From: an uncultured Algibacter sp.
GTDB lineage: Bacteria > Bacteroidota > Bacteroidia > Flavobacteriales > Flavobacteriaceae
Reading direction: 5' to 3'
DNA: 64,000 nucleotides
Assembly: GCF_947487575.1 (NCBI RefSeq)
Contig: NZ_CANKXG010000008.1
Location: 1 to 64,000, forward strand
Shown here: piece by piece, positions 47,480 to 56,041 of the stretch
How the letters are laid out: every line of letters begins with the position of its first letter
Numbering within the stretch: position 1 is the stretch's first letter
Program-made: the position numbers and the translations under genes
The notes under the pieces: model-generated
Database searches by the model: none
Told to the model about the DNA's origin: nothing
Seen by the model: the letters and a program-made list of their open reading frames with translations, nothing else

Positions 47480-50400
47480 TGGAACTAGAACAATTAAACG
47501 ACTTGCTTAAAAAGCACGAATTAGAGTTAGTAATCGGTCTGGAAACACACGTTCGATTAAATACAAAAACAAAGTTATTTTGCTCTTGTGCTAATCAGGA
47601 AACAGAGCAACCAAATCAAAATATTTGTTCTGTTTGTACAGGGCAAATGGGGGTTTTACCAGCTATTAATAAAGAAGCTATTAATAAAGCGATTTACTTT
47701 GGAAAAGCAGTGAAATCAACTTTTGAAAACGAAGTAATTTCTTGGGATAGAAAACATTATGAATACCCAGATAATCCAAAAAATATTCAGATTACGCAGT
47801 TTCACAACCCTGTGATTCCTGATGGTTCAGTATCTTGTTTCCGAAATGATGGCTCCCAGTTTACGGTAAACTTAACTCAAGTGCATATAGAAGAAGATGC
47901 AGCAAAATTAATGCACGAAAAGAAGGTATCTTTAGTTGATTTTAACAAAGCAGGTGTACCACTTATCGAGATTGTTACCGAACCTTGTATTCGCCATATA
48001 GAAGATGCTTCAACCTATGCACAATACATTCAACGTATTGTTCAGAATTTAGGAATTTCTGAAGCTAACCTTGAAAAAGGCGAATTCAAATCGGATGTTT
48101 CAGTGTCGCTCCGTAAAAAACACGATTATAATTTAAATCCACGTACCGAAATAAAAAACTTAAACTCGTTTAAGTTTATGGTTGAGGCTTTAAAAGAAGA
48201 AGTTGAAAAACAACTCAACTATTTCTTAGAAAACAAGACTTTTAGACCAGACCAAACTACGGTGTTATGGGATGCTGAATTAAAGCAAACCAAAACCATG
48301 CGTAAAAAAGAGTTTGAAGCCGATTATCGTTTTATTTCAGAGCCCGATTTACCTTTTGTGAGCATAAAAGAGGTGGTTGAATCTATTGATGTCGATTTAA
48401 GCACGCTTCCTTTTGCAGTAGAACGCATCTTAATTAAAGGTGGAGTTCTACCGCAAGACGCAAAGTTTTTTACAGCCGACTCATTACGCTCTGAAACGTT
48501 TGTAGCAATTAACAACGTTATTCAAGACCCATCGTTTGTTGCAAAAACATTAGTTAATAATATTGACGCTGAAGCTTATGGTGATATTCACAGAATTGAA
48601 CATCTAATTGAAATTTTTCAGTTGTTCAAAGATGAAAAAATCACATCAGTTTTAGTTCAAAACGCCATAACATCCTATTTAAAAGATAGAGACTTTAACT
48701 ACAACCAATATTTTGAAGATAACACGATTTCAGAATCTCAAATAAAAGATGCGATTGCAAAAGTTATTGCAGAAAATGAAGCGGTTGCAAATGACATTAT
48801 AGCTGGTAACCAAGGAAAAGCAGGAATTCTGGTTGGAAAAGTTATTGGTATTATCGGAAAAGGTGCTTCAGGAAAAGTTATTCGTGAAGGGATTTTAAAT
48901 GCGCTTGCAGGAGAAGTTAAAAGTCAAGAGACAAAAGGCAAAAGTGACGCTCCAATAACAAATAACCAACAACCAGTAACCAAACAAGAAGAAGTTTTAC
49001 CACAGATTCCTATTGTTATAAAAGACGAATACAGAACACACGTTATTTCTGAAATCTCAGATGATAATATTTCCGAAAACGTAACGCTTTCTGGATGGAT
49101 TTCAAGCGTGCGCGACCACGGAGAACTGATATTTATTGATTTACGCGATTCAAGTACACAGATGTTTCAGGTACGTTTAAGTCGAGAATCGTTTGCTAAT
49201 TTAGATGAGTTGGTAAAACTAAAACCAGAATCGGTTATTACGGTATCTGGAACTATTGTGCAACGTAAAGAAGATGATTATAACGCCGCTTTAAGAACAG
49301 GTGAAATTGAAATGGAAGCCAAAGATTTAGAGATTCTAAACCTTTCTAAAACCCTACCTTTTGAAATTAAGCGTGCAACAAAAACGAATGAAAATGTACG
49401 TTTTCAATATAAATATTTAGACCATAGAAATAATGATGTACGCAGAGTAATTGTTAACCGACATAAGGTTATCAAAATGATGCGTGATATTTTAGACGAG
49501 CAAGATTTCCTGGAAATTGAAACACCTATTTTAAGTGCAGGAACTGATGAAGGCGCTCGTGAATTTATTGTACCTACTCGTAAACAAGTAGGTTCGTTTT
49601 ATACCTTACCACAGGCACCTCAGCAATTCAAGCAAATGTTGATGGTTAGTGGTTACGAGAAGTATTTCCAAATTGCCCGCTGTTTTAGAGATGAAGATTC
49701 TCGTGGCGATAGGCAACCAGAATTTACACAGTTGGATATTGAGATGGCATACGCTAGCATGCAACAAATCATTGATTTGAACACAAACATGTTTAATGGG
49801 ATTGTTGAGAAAATATATGGTAAAAAATGGATTTTACGCCCGTTTGAAGTGCTAACCTATAAACAAGCCATGGACGATTATGGTTGTGATAGACCAGATT
49901 TACGTTTTGGTTTAAAGCTCCAAGACATTACCAACATTGTTAAAGATACCACCTTTCAAGTATTTAGTAAACCTATTGACGAAGGCGGTATTGTAAAGTG
50001 TATTAAAGTTTCTGCAGAAGAACAAGGCAACAAACGTTTATCAAAAGGGCAAATTGAAAAGTTAACCGCATTGGCACAAAGTCATGGTTTAGGAGGCTTA
50101 GCATATATTATCGTAAATGAAAACGATTTGCAATCGCCAATTATTAAATTTTTAGGCGAAGAAATTGCCGCAGGCATTATAAAAACAACAGATGCTAAAG
50201 TAGGAGATATTGTGTTCTTTTCTGCTGCAGATTATGCAACTGCTAATAAAGCCTTAGATGCAGTGCGTCAAGAATTAGGTAACATGTTACGTTTAATCAA
50301 TCCTAAGGAACTAAGACCTGCTTGGGTTATTGATTTCCCTATGTTTGAAAAAACAGATGAAGGCCGTTGGACATTTACACACAATCCATTCTCTATGCCT

Positions 50401-50811
50401 GCTATTTATGATATTGATAAACACATGAATGGTAAAGAAGATGAAATTGGAAGCATCATTGCACAACAATACGACCTTATTTTAAATGGTTACGAAATTG
50501 GCGGTGGCTCAGTACGTGCGCACAAACCAGAAATTCTGGAAGCTACTTACAAAAATATGGGCTACAATAAAGACGAGATGATGAAGAGTGTTGGCACTAT
50601 GCACAAAGCCTTTCATTATGGTGCACCTCCACACGGTGGTATTGCATGGGGCGTGGATAGATTAATGATGATTTTAGAGAAAAAAGGATCCATTAGAGAA
50701 GTGATGGCTTTCCCGAAAACAGGAACCAGTGAAGACTTACTCTTTGGAGCACCTTCTCAATTATCTGATAAAAAGGTGGAAGAAATGAATGTAAAGGTGA
50801 TGAGGAAATAA
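47479..50811 (+). CDS. gatB-aspS: GatB-aspartyl-tRNA synthetase fusion
   Basis: One open frame of 1110 residues. GatB part (about 1-480): LVIGLETHVRLNTKTKLFCSC, zinc cysteines C..C and CSVCTG, and a YqeY tail ending GKGASGKVIREGILNALAGE. A polar linker (about 481-514, many Gln and Lys) follows. AspRS part (from about 517): anticodon-binding OB fold with SGWISSVRDHGELIFIDLRD, motif 2 RDEDSRGDRQPEFTQ, the GAD insertion typical of bacterial AspRS, and motif 3 GVDRLMMIL. H547, in RDHG, equals His31 in AspRS numbering, a mark of nondiscriminating enzymes that charge both tRNA(Asp) and tRNA(Asn). Confidence 0.93.
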   Translation: MELEQLNDLLKKHELELVIGLETHVRLNTKTKLFCSCANQETEQPNQNICSVCTGQMGVLPAINKEAINKAIYFGKAVKSTFENEVISWDRKHYEYPDNPKNIQITQFHNPVIPDGSVSCFRNDGSQFTVNLTQVHIEEDAAKLMHEKKVSLVDFNKAGVPLIEIVTEPCIRHIEDASTYAQYIQRIVQNLGISEANLEKGEFKSDVSVSLRKKHDYNLNPRTEIKNLNSFKFMVEALKEEVEKQLNYFLENKTFRPDQTTVLWDAELKQTKTMRKKEFEADYRFISEPDLPFVSIKEVVESIDVDLSTLPFAVERILIKGGVLPQDAKFFTADSLRSETFVAINNVIQDPSFVAKTLVNNIDAEAYGDIHRIEHLIEIFQLFKDEKITSVLVQNAITSYLKDRDFNYNQYFEDNTISESQIKDAIAKVIAENEAVANDIIAGNQGKAGILVGKVIGIIGKGASGKVIREGILNALAGEVKSQETKGKSDAPITNNQQPVTKQEEVLPQIPIVIKDEYRTHVISEISDDNISENVTLSGWISSVRDHGELIFIDLRDSSTQMFQVRLSRESFANLDELVKLKPESVITVSGTIVQRKEDDYNAALRTGEIEMEAKDLEILNLSKTLPFEIKRATKTNENVRFQYKYLDHRNNDVRRVIVNRHKVIKMMRDILDEQDFLEIETPILSAGTDEGAREFIVPTRKQVGSFYTLPQAPQQFKQMLMVSGYEKYFQIARCFRDEDSRGDRQPEFTQLDIEMAYASMQQIIDLNTNMFNGIVEKIYGKKWILRPFEVLTYKQAMDDYGCDRPDLRFGLKLQDITNIVKDTTFQVFSKPIDEGGIVKCIKVSAEEQGNKRLSKGQIEKLTALAQSHGLGGLAYIIVNENDLQSPIIKFLGEEIAAGIIKTTDAKVGDIVFFSAADYATANKALDAVRQELGNMLRLINPKELRPAWVIDFPMFEKTDEGRWTFTHNPFSMPAIYDIDKHMNGKEDEIGSIIAQQYDLILNGYEIGGGSVRAHKPEILEATYKNMGYNKDEMMKSVGTMHKAFHYGAPPHGGIAWGVDRLMMILEKKGSIREVMAFPKTGTSEDLLFGAPSQLSDKKVEEMNVKVMRK

Positions 50812-50828
50812 TTCCTATACCTTAGAGC

Positions 50829-50868
50829 AAAAAAAGAGCTATTTAAAATTAAATAGCTCTTTTTTTTT
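50829..50868 (+). terminator. Terminator of the gat operon
   Basis: Stem AAAAAGAGCTATTTA / TAAATAGCTCTTTTT with a short loop and a run of eight or more T, 18 bases past the fusion-gene stop. Confidence 0.9.
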
Positions 50869-50883
50869 AGTTTTATAATAAAC

Positions 50884-51240
50884 TTACTCAATAATAATTC
50901 TTCGAGTTGATGTCGTTCCATAAACATGAATTTTCACAAAATACACACCTGAATCAACATGATTAAGATTTATGTTAGTTTTATTTGAAGGGCTACTTAA
51001 TTTGTTTTTTGTTATCAACCTTCCAGACACATCAAAAATCTCTACAGCATTAATTTCTAGTCCATTTTTATTTTCTATGGTAAAATTCCCTTTATTTGGA
51101 TTTGGATAAATCATCAACTTATCATTTGACAGAATAGGTTCCTCATTAGAAAGAGCCACATCTATAACTAATGACACATTATCTACTAATGCTTTGGATC
51201 CTCCTGTATAGTTTTGAGGTATAAACGCCTCAAAATTAAA
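50884..51240 (-). pseudogene. 3' remnant of a T9SS-exported protein
   Basis: The minus-strand frame is open from 51240 to the stop at 50884 but has no ATG; a GTG at 51177 is the only start-like codon and lies mid-domain. It encodes the end of a ligand-binding domain (SKALVDNVSLVIDV) and then a complete T9SS sorting domain (LMIYPNPNKGNFTIENK, EIFDVSGRLI, NHVDSGVYFVKI ending in a basic RRIIIE). No signal peptide is attached and a TAG precedes it. The rest of the gene has been lost. Confidence 0.75.
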
Positions 51241-51383
51241 CTATTCTTTCCAATCGATTTTACTTAAATTACGGGTTGAACTCTAAATATTTTCGATGTA
51301 TAACTTTGTATTAAAAATATTACTCAATAAAAAAATAAGACTACAACTATAAAGTGTTCCATTATAGAAAATCCAAATATGGA
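51241..51383. other. Non-coding stretch between two gene remnants
   Basis: AT-rich, no ORF, no hairpin noticed. With its flanks it forms a gene graveyard of about 680 bases. Confidence 0.4.
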
Positions 51384-51555
51384 TGAATTGCATTAAATAT
51401 GGATAGATTGATGATGATTTTAGAGAAAAGAGCACCTATTAGAGAGGTAATTACATTCCCAAAAAAGAAACGTGTAAAGTTTATTATTTTACGCACCTTT
51501 CATACTATCTGACAAAAAGATTCAAGAAATGAATGTGCGAATTCTAAAAAAATAA
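51384..51555 (+). pseudogene. Decayed 3' end of a second aspS
   Basis: Clearly homologous to the last 55 or so codons of the upstream fusion gene: DRLMMILEKRAPIREVITFPKK, then, after a frameshift, FYAPFILSDKKIQEMNVRILKK with a stop, aligning to DRLMMILEKKGSIREVMAFPKT and FGAPSQLSDKKVEEMNVKVMRK. The first frame reaches TGA inside the region and a TGA also precedes it. No intact upstream part exists. It is either a partial duplication or the relic of an earlier separate aspS gene. Confidence 0.85.
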
Positions 51556-51572
51556 TCTGTAATTTTGTTACT

Positions 51573-52838
51573 ATGAATTTTAGATATCTTTTTTTACTAA
51601 TAAGTTTTAGCACTTTTGCACAAACATGGCAAGCTGCGCCTAACATCGTTACTAATATTGACGGCACACGTTTTGACGATGTGTTTTTTTTAAATGAAAA
51701 TTTAGGTTGGGCAGCAAACGGACAACATGGCGCTATTTTTAAAACGACAGATGGAGGTTTAAATTGGATCGAACAATTAAATCATTCTGAATTACCCGGT
51801 AATAACCAATATTTTAGAAATATTGAATTTTTAAATCAAAATATAGGTTTTTTAGGCACATTAGATGGTGCATTTTATAAAACGACAGATGGTGGCGATA
51901 ATTGGTCTGCCGTAACTATTAATCCAAATCCTAACGCCATTTGCGGCATCAATACTGTTGGTTCCTCTACAATTTATGGTTGTGGTGCTTATTTTCAACC
52001 TGCTCACATAATTAAATCTACAGATAGTGGAAATACTTGGACGCACACCGATATGTCTGCTTATGCCAATGCTTTAGTAGAAATAAAATTTTTAGATGAA
52101 CTAAATGGGTTTGCCGCTGGCAGAAATGACGCAGGTGCTATAGTTATTAAAACAACAGATGGTGGCGTAACATGGTCTAACATATTCCAAGCAAATATTC
52201 CTGGCGAATATGTTTGGAAAATTCAAATTTTAGATGGCAATCCTAATGTTATGTTTGGAGCTATATATGCATCGCAACCCAACCCAGGGAAGTTAATAAA
52301 ATCTTTAGATGGCGGTAATACTTGGACAACTTATGATGCTCCTGAAAGCGGTATAGAAGCTGTAGGTTTTGTTTCGGAAACCACAGGCTGGATGGGAGGC
52401 CACACAACGGGCTTTCATGAAACCACCGATGGCGGTGCAACTTGGACCGATTTAGGCACAGGAGGCAACTTAAATCGAATTTTTATAATGAATAACTCGC
52501 TTGCTTATGCAGCTGGAGCTACTGTTTACAAATACACAACACAGACTTTAAATACTGAAAATTCAAAAATATACAGGAAAGATCTTGACATCTCTTTTTC
52601 AAAAAATCCTGTAGACAAATTATTAGAATTTACTATCAATTATATTACTGATGATAATATCCTAATTGAGTTGTATACTATTAACGGCCAGTTTATAAAA
52701 CAATTAACCAGAGATTCAATTCAAAACGAAACTTCTAAAACATACTCCTTTTTGGTTGAAAACTTGGCTGCAGGAAGTTATATTTTAGATTTCCACAGTA
52801 ATACAGGAAGAACTTCTAAAAAGTTTATTAAGCTATAA
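51573..52838 (+). CDS. T9SS-exported protein with Ycf48/BNR-like beta-propeller repeats
   Basis: 421 residues. Signal peptide MNFRYLFLLISFSTFAQ, then six repeats with the pattern K-T-T-D-G-G-x-x-W (IFKTTDGGLNW, FYKTTDGGDNW, IIKSTDSGNTW, VIKTTDGGVTW, LIKSLDGGNTW, FHETTDGGATW), forming a propeller resembling Ycf48 and sialidase Asp-box proteins. The last 90 residues are a type A T9SS sorting domain (LIELYTINGQFIKQL, LAAGSYILDF, final KKFIKL). Secreted or surface protein; ligand unknown. Confidence 0.88.
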   Translation: MNFRYLFLLISFSTFAQTWQAAPNIVTNIDGTRFDDVFFLNENLGWAANGQHGAIFKTTDGGLNWIEQLNHSELPGNNQYFRNIEFLNQNIGFLGTLDGAFYKTTDGGDNWSAVTINPNPNAICGINTVGSSTIYGCGAYFQPAHIIKSTDSGNTWTHTDMSAYANALVEIKFLDELNGFAAGRNDAGAIVIKTTDGGVTWSNIFQANIPGEYVWKIQILDGNPNVMFGAIYASQPNPGKLIKSLDGGNTWTTYDAPESGIEAVGFVSETTGWMGGHTTGFHETTDGGATWTDLGTGGNLNRIFIMNNSLAYAAGATVYKYTTQTLNTENSKIYRKDLDISFSKNPVDKLLEFTINYITDDNILIELYTINGQFIKQLTRDSIQNETSKTYSFLVENLAAGSYILDFHSNTGRTSKKFIKL

Positions 52839-52885
52839 ATACTTAAAGCATTTCTTCTGTTTTGGCTTGTAGAAAATAAAATCAT

Positions 52886-53173
52886 ATGGACTATAAATTC
52901 AATGAACCTAAAAGTGCAAAATGCTTAGTTTGTTCTTGCGTTCAATCAAAAGAGCGACAAATCCTTAAGGTATGTAACAACAAATTGAAAAATATTTGGG
53001 AGTTTTATTGTGACAAAAAAACTCATGACAAATGGAGTTTTACTTCAGCCAGTATGGAACAAGTAACTCAATGGGACAAAACAGTGAATGAGCTGTTTGA
53101 TTTACCTCCAGGTCATTTCGCTGAACGAAAATACGTAGGTGGAACTTGGCAGAAATTTGAACGATATTACTAG
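52886..53173 (+). CDS. Small hypothetical protein, weakly DUF2185-like
   Basis: 95 residues, cytoplasmic, with CLVCSC near the N terminus. The C-terminal half (WDKTVNELFDLPPGHFAERKYVGGTWQKFE) recalls DUF2185 immunity-like proteins, with the LPPG-x3-ER turn, but the match is by eye and weak. A cysteine pair CLVCSC could bind metal. Isolated, followed by repeat copy D. Confidence 0.6.
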   Translation: MDYKFNEPKSAKCLVCSCVQSKERQILKVCNNKLKNIWEFYCDKKTHDKWSFTSASMEQVTQWDKTVNELFDLPPGHFAERKYVGGTWQKFERYY

Positions 53174-53218
53174 TTGAATAGTAGTGAAAATAATAGATTA
53201 CAAACAGTAAACTAGCTT

Positions 53219-53356
53219 GCGTTAGGGATTGAACGGCATGTTTGAGCTCGCCGACGAAGGAGGAAGCGAGTAGTGAAATATTTATATTTATGAGTTCTTT
53301 ATTTTAAAATTGAAATCAACGAATAAAGCCCGACCCTTTGGGTAACGCCCAAATAA
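53219..53356 (+). repeat. Dispersed intergenic repeat, copy D
   Basis: Starts GCGTTAGGGATTGAACGGCA, contains CGCCGACGAAGGAGGAAGCG (shared with the complement of copy C) and ends GCCCGACCCTTTGGGTAACG then CCCAAATAA. Best preserved copy. Confidence 0.8.
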
Positions 53357-53397
53357 CAGATTTAATAAATCGGGAATTTAAACTTTATTAACCTGAG

Positions 53398-53709
53398 TTA
53401 TTCTACTTCGGCCGTTTCAGACATATAATACAGACGTTTCAAACTTTTTTTAAGTAACCTAAATCGGAATACGCCAATTACAAAAAAGATTGCGCTAAAG
53501 GTTAAGGACACAAATGTTAAATATTTAAAATTTGGAAATTCTTTAAGTTGATAAAAAGCAATGCTTCCAATAAGCAAATATAACGACGACCTGATATAAG
53601 ATAATAAAGTACGCTCGTTTGCTAATCTTGTACGCTCGATGGCTAAATAATCTCTTAAAATCACTTTTTCATCAGGTTTAAAATCACGTCCAAATTTTAA
53701 TAGCTTCAT
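53398..53709 (-). CDS. DUF202 membrane protein
   Basis: 103 residues from the ATG at 53709 (MKLLKFGRDF). The DUF202 signature DYLAIERTRLANERTLLSYIRSSLYLL precedes two or three membrane helices (IGSIAFYQLKEF, LTFVSLTFSAIFFVIGVFRF). Function unknown; related proteins occur near cation-stress genes in other bacteria. The frame is open further upstream to 53766 but the signature start fits 53709. Confidence 0.85.
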   Translation of the reverse strand: MKLLKFGRDFKPDEKVILRDYLAIERTRLANERTLLSYIRSSLYLLIGSIAFYQLKEFPNFKYLTFVSLTFSAIFFVIGVFRFRLLKKSLKRLYYMSETAEVE

Positions 53710-53894
53710 AGTATTCAATTTTAAATCAATATAAAAATACATTTTTAAAAGCAATATGTATTTCATTTTATCACGAGATTAAAAAATAATATAAGTAAGT
53801 TGTAAACTTTAACATCTGCGAACAACTTTTATAAAAAAATTAAGACCTTTTTAGTTTAATTTTAACCCATTCTAAAACCTTTAAAAAATTCATC

Positions 53895-54437
53895 ATGAAA
53901 AAAACAACTTTGTTATCTACTATCGCTTTTGCTTTTATCTTGTTATTAACCACAAATGTTAGCGCTCAAAAATTTGCTGATGTAGATAAAAGTCCATTAG
54001 ACGCATCTTTTTATAAAAATGACCGGAAAAGTCCAGCCATTATAAAAGTTGTATACAGCAGACCTTATTTAAAAGGGCGAGATTTAAGCAAACTAGCTCC
54101 TAATGGAAAAGTATGGAGAACAGGCGCAAATGAAGCCGCTGATATCACCTTTTACAATAACATGAAAATTGGAGAAGACACTATAGAAGCAGGAACTTAT
54201 TCGCTTTTTACTATTCCAGGGGAAAAAGAGTGGACTATTATATTAAACTCCGACATAAATGTTTGGGGAGCTTATTCGTATAACGAATCAAAAGATGTTG
54301 TTAGAGTAAAAGTACCCGTTTCTACTGGTAGCACATCTATAGAAAACTTCTCTATTGCTTTTGAAAAAACAGAATCTGGAGCAAATATGCACTTAGCATG
54401 GGGAACTATGAGATTAGCTGTACCATTCACAAACTAA
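53895..54437 (+). CDS. DUF2911 exported protein
   Basis: 180 residues with a signal peptide (MKKTTLLSTIAFAFILLLTTNVSAQ). Typical DUF2911 phrases: YSRPYLKGRDL, LAPNGKVWRTGANEAADITFYNNMKIGEDTIEAGTYSLFTIPG, EWTIILN and WGAYSYNESKDVVRVKV. Family role unknown; a small beta-rich periplasmic protein. Confidence 0.88.
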   Translation: MKKTTLLSTIAFAFILLLTTNVSAQKFADVDKSPLDASFYKNDRKSPAIIKVVYSRPYLKGRDLSKLAPNGKVWRTGANEAADITFYNNMKIGEDTIEAGTYSLFTIPGEKEWTIILNSDINVWGAYSYNESKDVVRVKVPVSTGSTSIENFSIAFEKTESGANMHLAWGTMRLAVPFTN

Positions 54438-54452
54438 ATATTTAAATGAAAT

Positions 54453-54494
54453 AAAAAAGTTCCGATAACTTATAAGCTATCGGAACTTTTTTTT
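54453..54494. terminator. Bidirectional intrinsic terminator
   Basis: Stem AAAAGTTCCGATA / TATCGGAACTTTT with a 10-base loop; A/T runs on both sides. Serves DUF2911 (rightward) and queE (leftward). Confidence 0.88.
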
Positions 54495-54503
54495 AATAAA
54501 TAA

Positions 54504-55133
54504 TCAAGGAATATTTAAATACTTATGTGTTTGTAATGACACTTTCCACTTTGGGTTGGCCATAACATATTCTACAATTTCAGGAACAACTTTATCACGT
54601 TTACTCCATTCGGGTTGTAAATATAAAATACAGTCTTTATTAACCTTGGTAGCTTGCTCTTCAGCAAAACGAAAATCATCTTTATTGTAAATTATCATTT
54701 TAAGTTCATCTGCCTTTTCATAAACTTCGTTTGTTGGTAGTTTTATTTTTTTAGGTGATAAACAAATCCAATCCCAAACGCCTGTTAGTTTATAAGCTCC
54801 TGAAGTTTCAATATGCACTTGCATGCCTTCAGATTTTAGTTGATTTGTTAAAGCCGTCATATCCCAAGTTAGTGGTTCGCCTCCAGTTACTACAATGGTA
54901 TCGCTATATTTTTTAGCATTTGAAACAATTTTTGAGGTTTCGGTAGGTGGATGTAAATTGGCATTCCAACTTTCTTTTACATCACACCAATGGCATCCCA
55001 CATCGCAACCACCAATACGCACAAAATATGCTGCTGTCCCTTTATGATAGCCCTCGCCTTGAATGGTGTAAAATTCCTCCATTAAGGGTAGCATTTCGCC
55101 TTTATTAACCTTCGATTGTATCTCCGTTTTCAT
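54504..55133 (-). CDS. queE: 7-carboxy-7-deazaguanine synthase
   Basis: Radical-SAM enzyme of queuosine and preQ0 synthesis, 209 residues from the ATG at 55133. The iron-sulfur site is GGCDVGCHWCD (CxxxCxxC), preceded by EEFYTIQGEGYHKGTAAYFVR; the SAM-binding VVTGGEPLTWD follows. The other open-frame start at 55157 adds only eight residues and cannot be excluded. Confidence 0.93.
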   Translation of the reverse strand: MKTEIQSKVNKGEMLPLMEEFYTIQGEGYHKGTAAYFVRIGGCDVGCHWCDVKESWNANLHPPTETSKIVSNAKKYSDTIVVTGGEPLTWDMTALTNQLKSEGMQVHIETSGAYKLTGVWDWICLSPKKIKLPTNEVYEKADELKMIIYNKDDFRFAEEQATKVNKDCILYLQPEWSKRDKVVPEIVEYVMANPKWKVSLQTHKYLNIP

Positions 55134-55247
55134 AGTTTGCAAAGATACATATTCCACTTATAATTCTGTATGTTTTGATATCCAATTCAATTTTCATAAG
55201 TTTGTATTGGATTAATCCAATGTAAATTGCTCTCAAGCACTCTCTAA

Positions 55248-55973
55248 ATGAAAAAAACTGCGTATTTAATAATACTGCTTTGTTGCAGCTATTATTATAG
55301 TGCCGCTCAAGTTGGTATTGGCACAACAACTCCTGATGCATCATCTATACTTGATGTAGAATCTACCGACAAAGGCATTCTTTTACCTAGACTAACTACC
55401 GCTGAAATCAACGCCATAACAAACCCTGCAAATGGGCTAACAGTTTATAATAGTGACATCAAGGAGTTTCAATTTAATTGTGGAACTACAGCTACCCCAG
55501 ACTGGAGTAAAATTTCGCACCCCATTTCTGTAAAATACAGCAATTCAAATACCACTACCAACATTAACTCAGCAGCTTACACTAATATTCCAATATTTGG
55601 CAACTTAGGATGGAATGACGATACAACCATGTACAATCAATCTGGAAATACATTAACCATTAACACAACTGGACGCTACAAAATTGCAGTAAATATTGCT
55701 TATAGAGTTCCATCAATTAGTGGCTCTTCAGATCAACGTGTATCAGTTGAAGCTCAAATTGCAATTAATGGAACTCCAACAGGAGCAATTGGCAATACAG
55801 GCTATGTAAGACTAGCCAATGGACATAATGAGGCCTCACTTCATATTACTGAAGTTTTTAATATTACAGCAGGACAAACCATTAGTGTACAAACCAGAAG
55901 AGGAGGTAATTCTGCTCCTGCAAATTTTAGAAGTTCTGGTACTTCTAATATATATATTGAAAGAATCAAATGA
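55248..55973 (+). CDS. Exported protein with C1q/TNF-like domain
   Basis: 241 residues with a signal peptide (MKKTAYLIILLCCSYYYSAAQ). The N-terminal segment VGIGTTTPDASSILDVESTDKGILLPRLT is typical of many flavobacterial surface proteins (also found as head repeats in tail-fibre-like proteins). The C-terminal half has a beta-sandwich pattern (TLTINTTGRYKIAVNIAYRV...ASLHITEVFNITAGQTISVQTRR), like C1q domains. No T9SS sorting domain. Function unknown. Confidence 0.72.
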   Translation: MKKTAYLIILLCCSYYYSAAQVGIGTTTPDASSILDVESTDKGILLPRLTTAEINAITNPANGLTVYNSDIKEFQFNCGTTATPDWSKISHPISVKYSNSNTTTNINSAAYTNIPIFGNLGWNDDTTMYNQSGNTLTINTTGRYKIAVNIAYRVPSISGSSDQRVSVEAQIAINGTPTGAIGNTGYVRLANGHNEASLHITEVFNITAGQTISVQTRRGGNSAPANFRSSGTSNIYIERIK

Positions 55974-56041
55974 TTTTTTTCAACTAAACCGCATTTTTTT
56001 CTTCTTCATATTTCCTGTATTTTTATGCAAAATTATTATGC

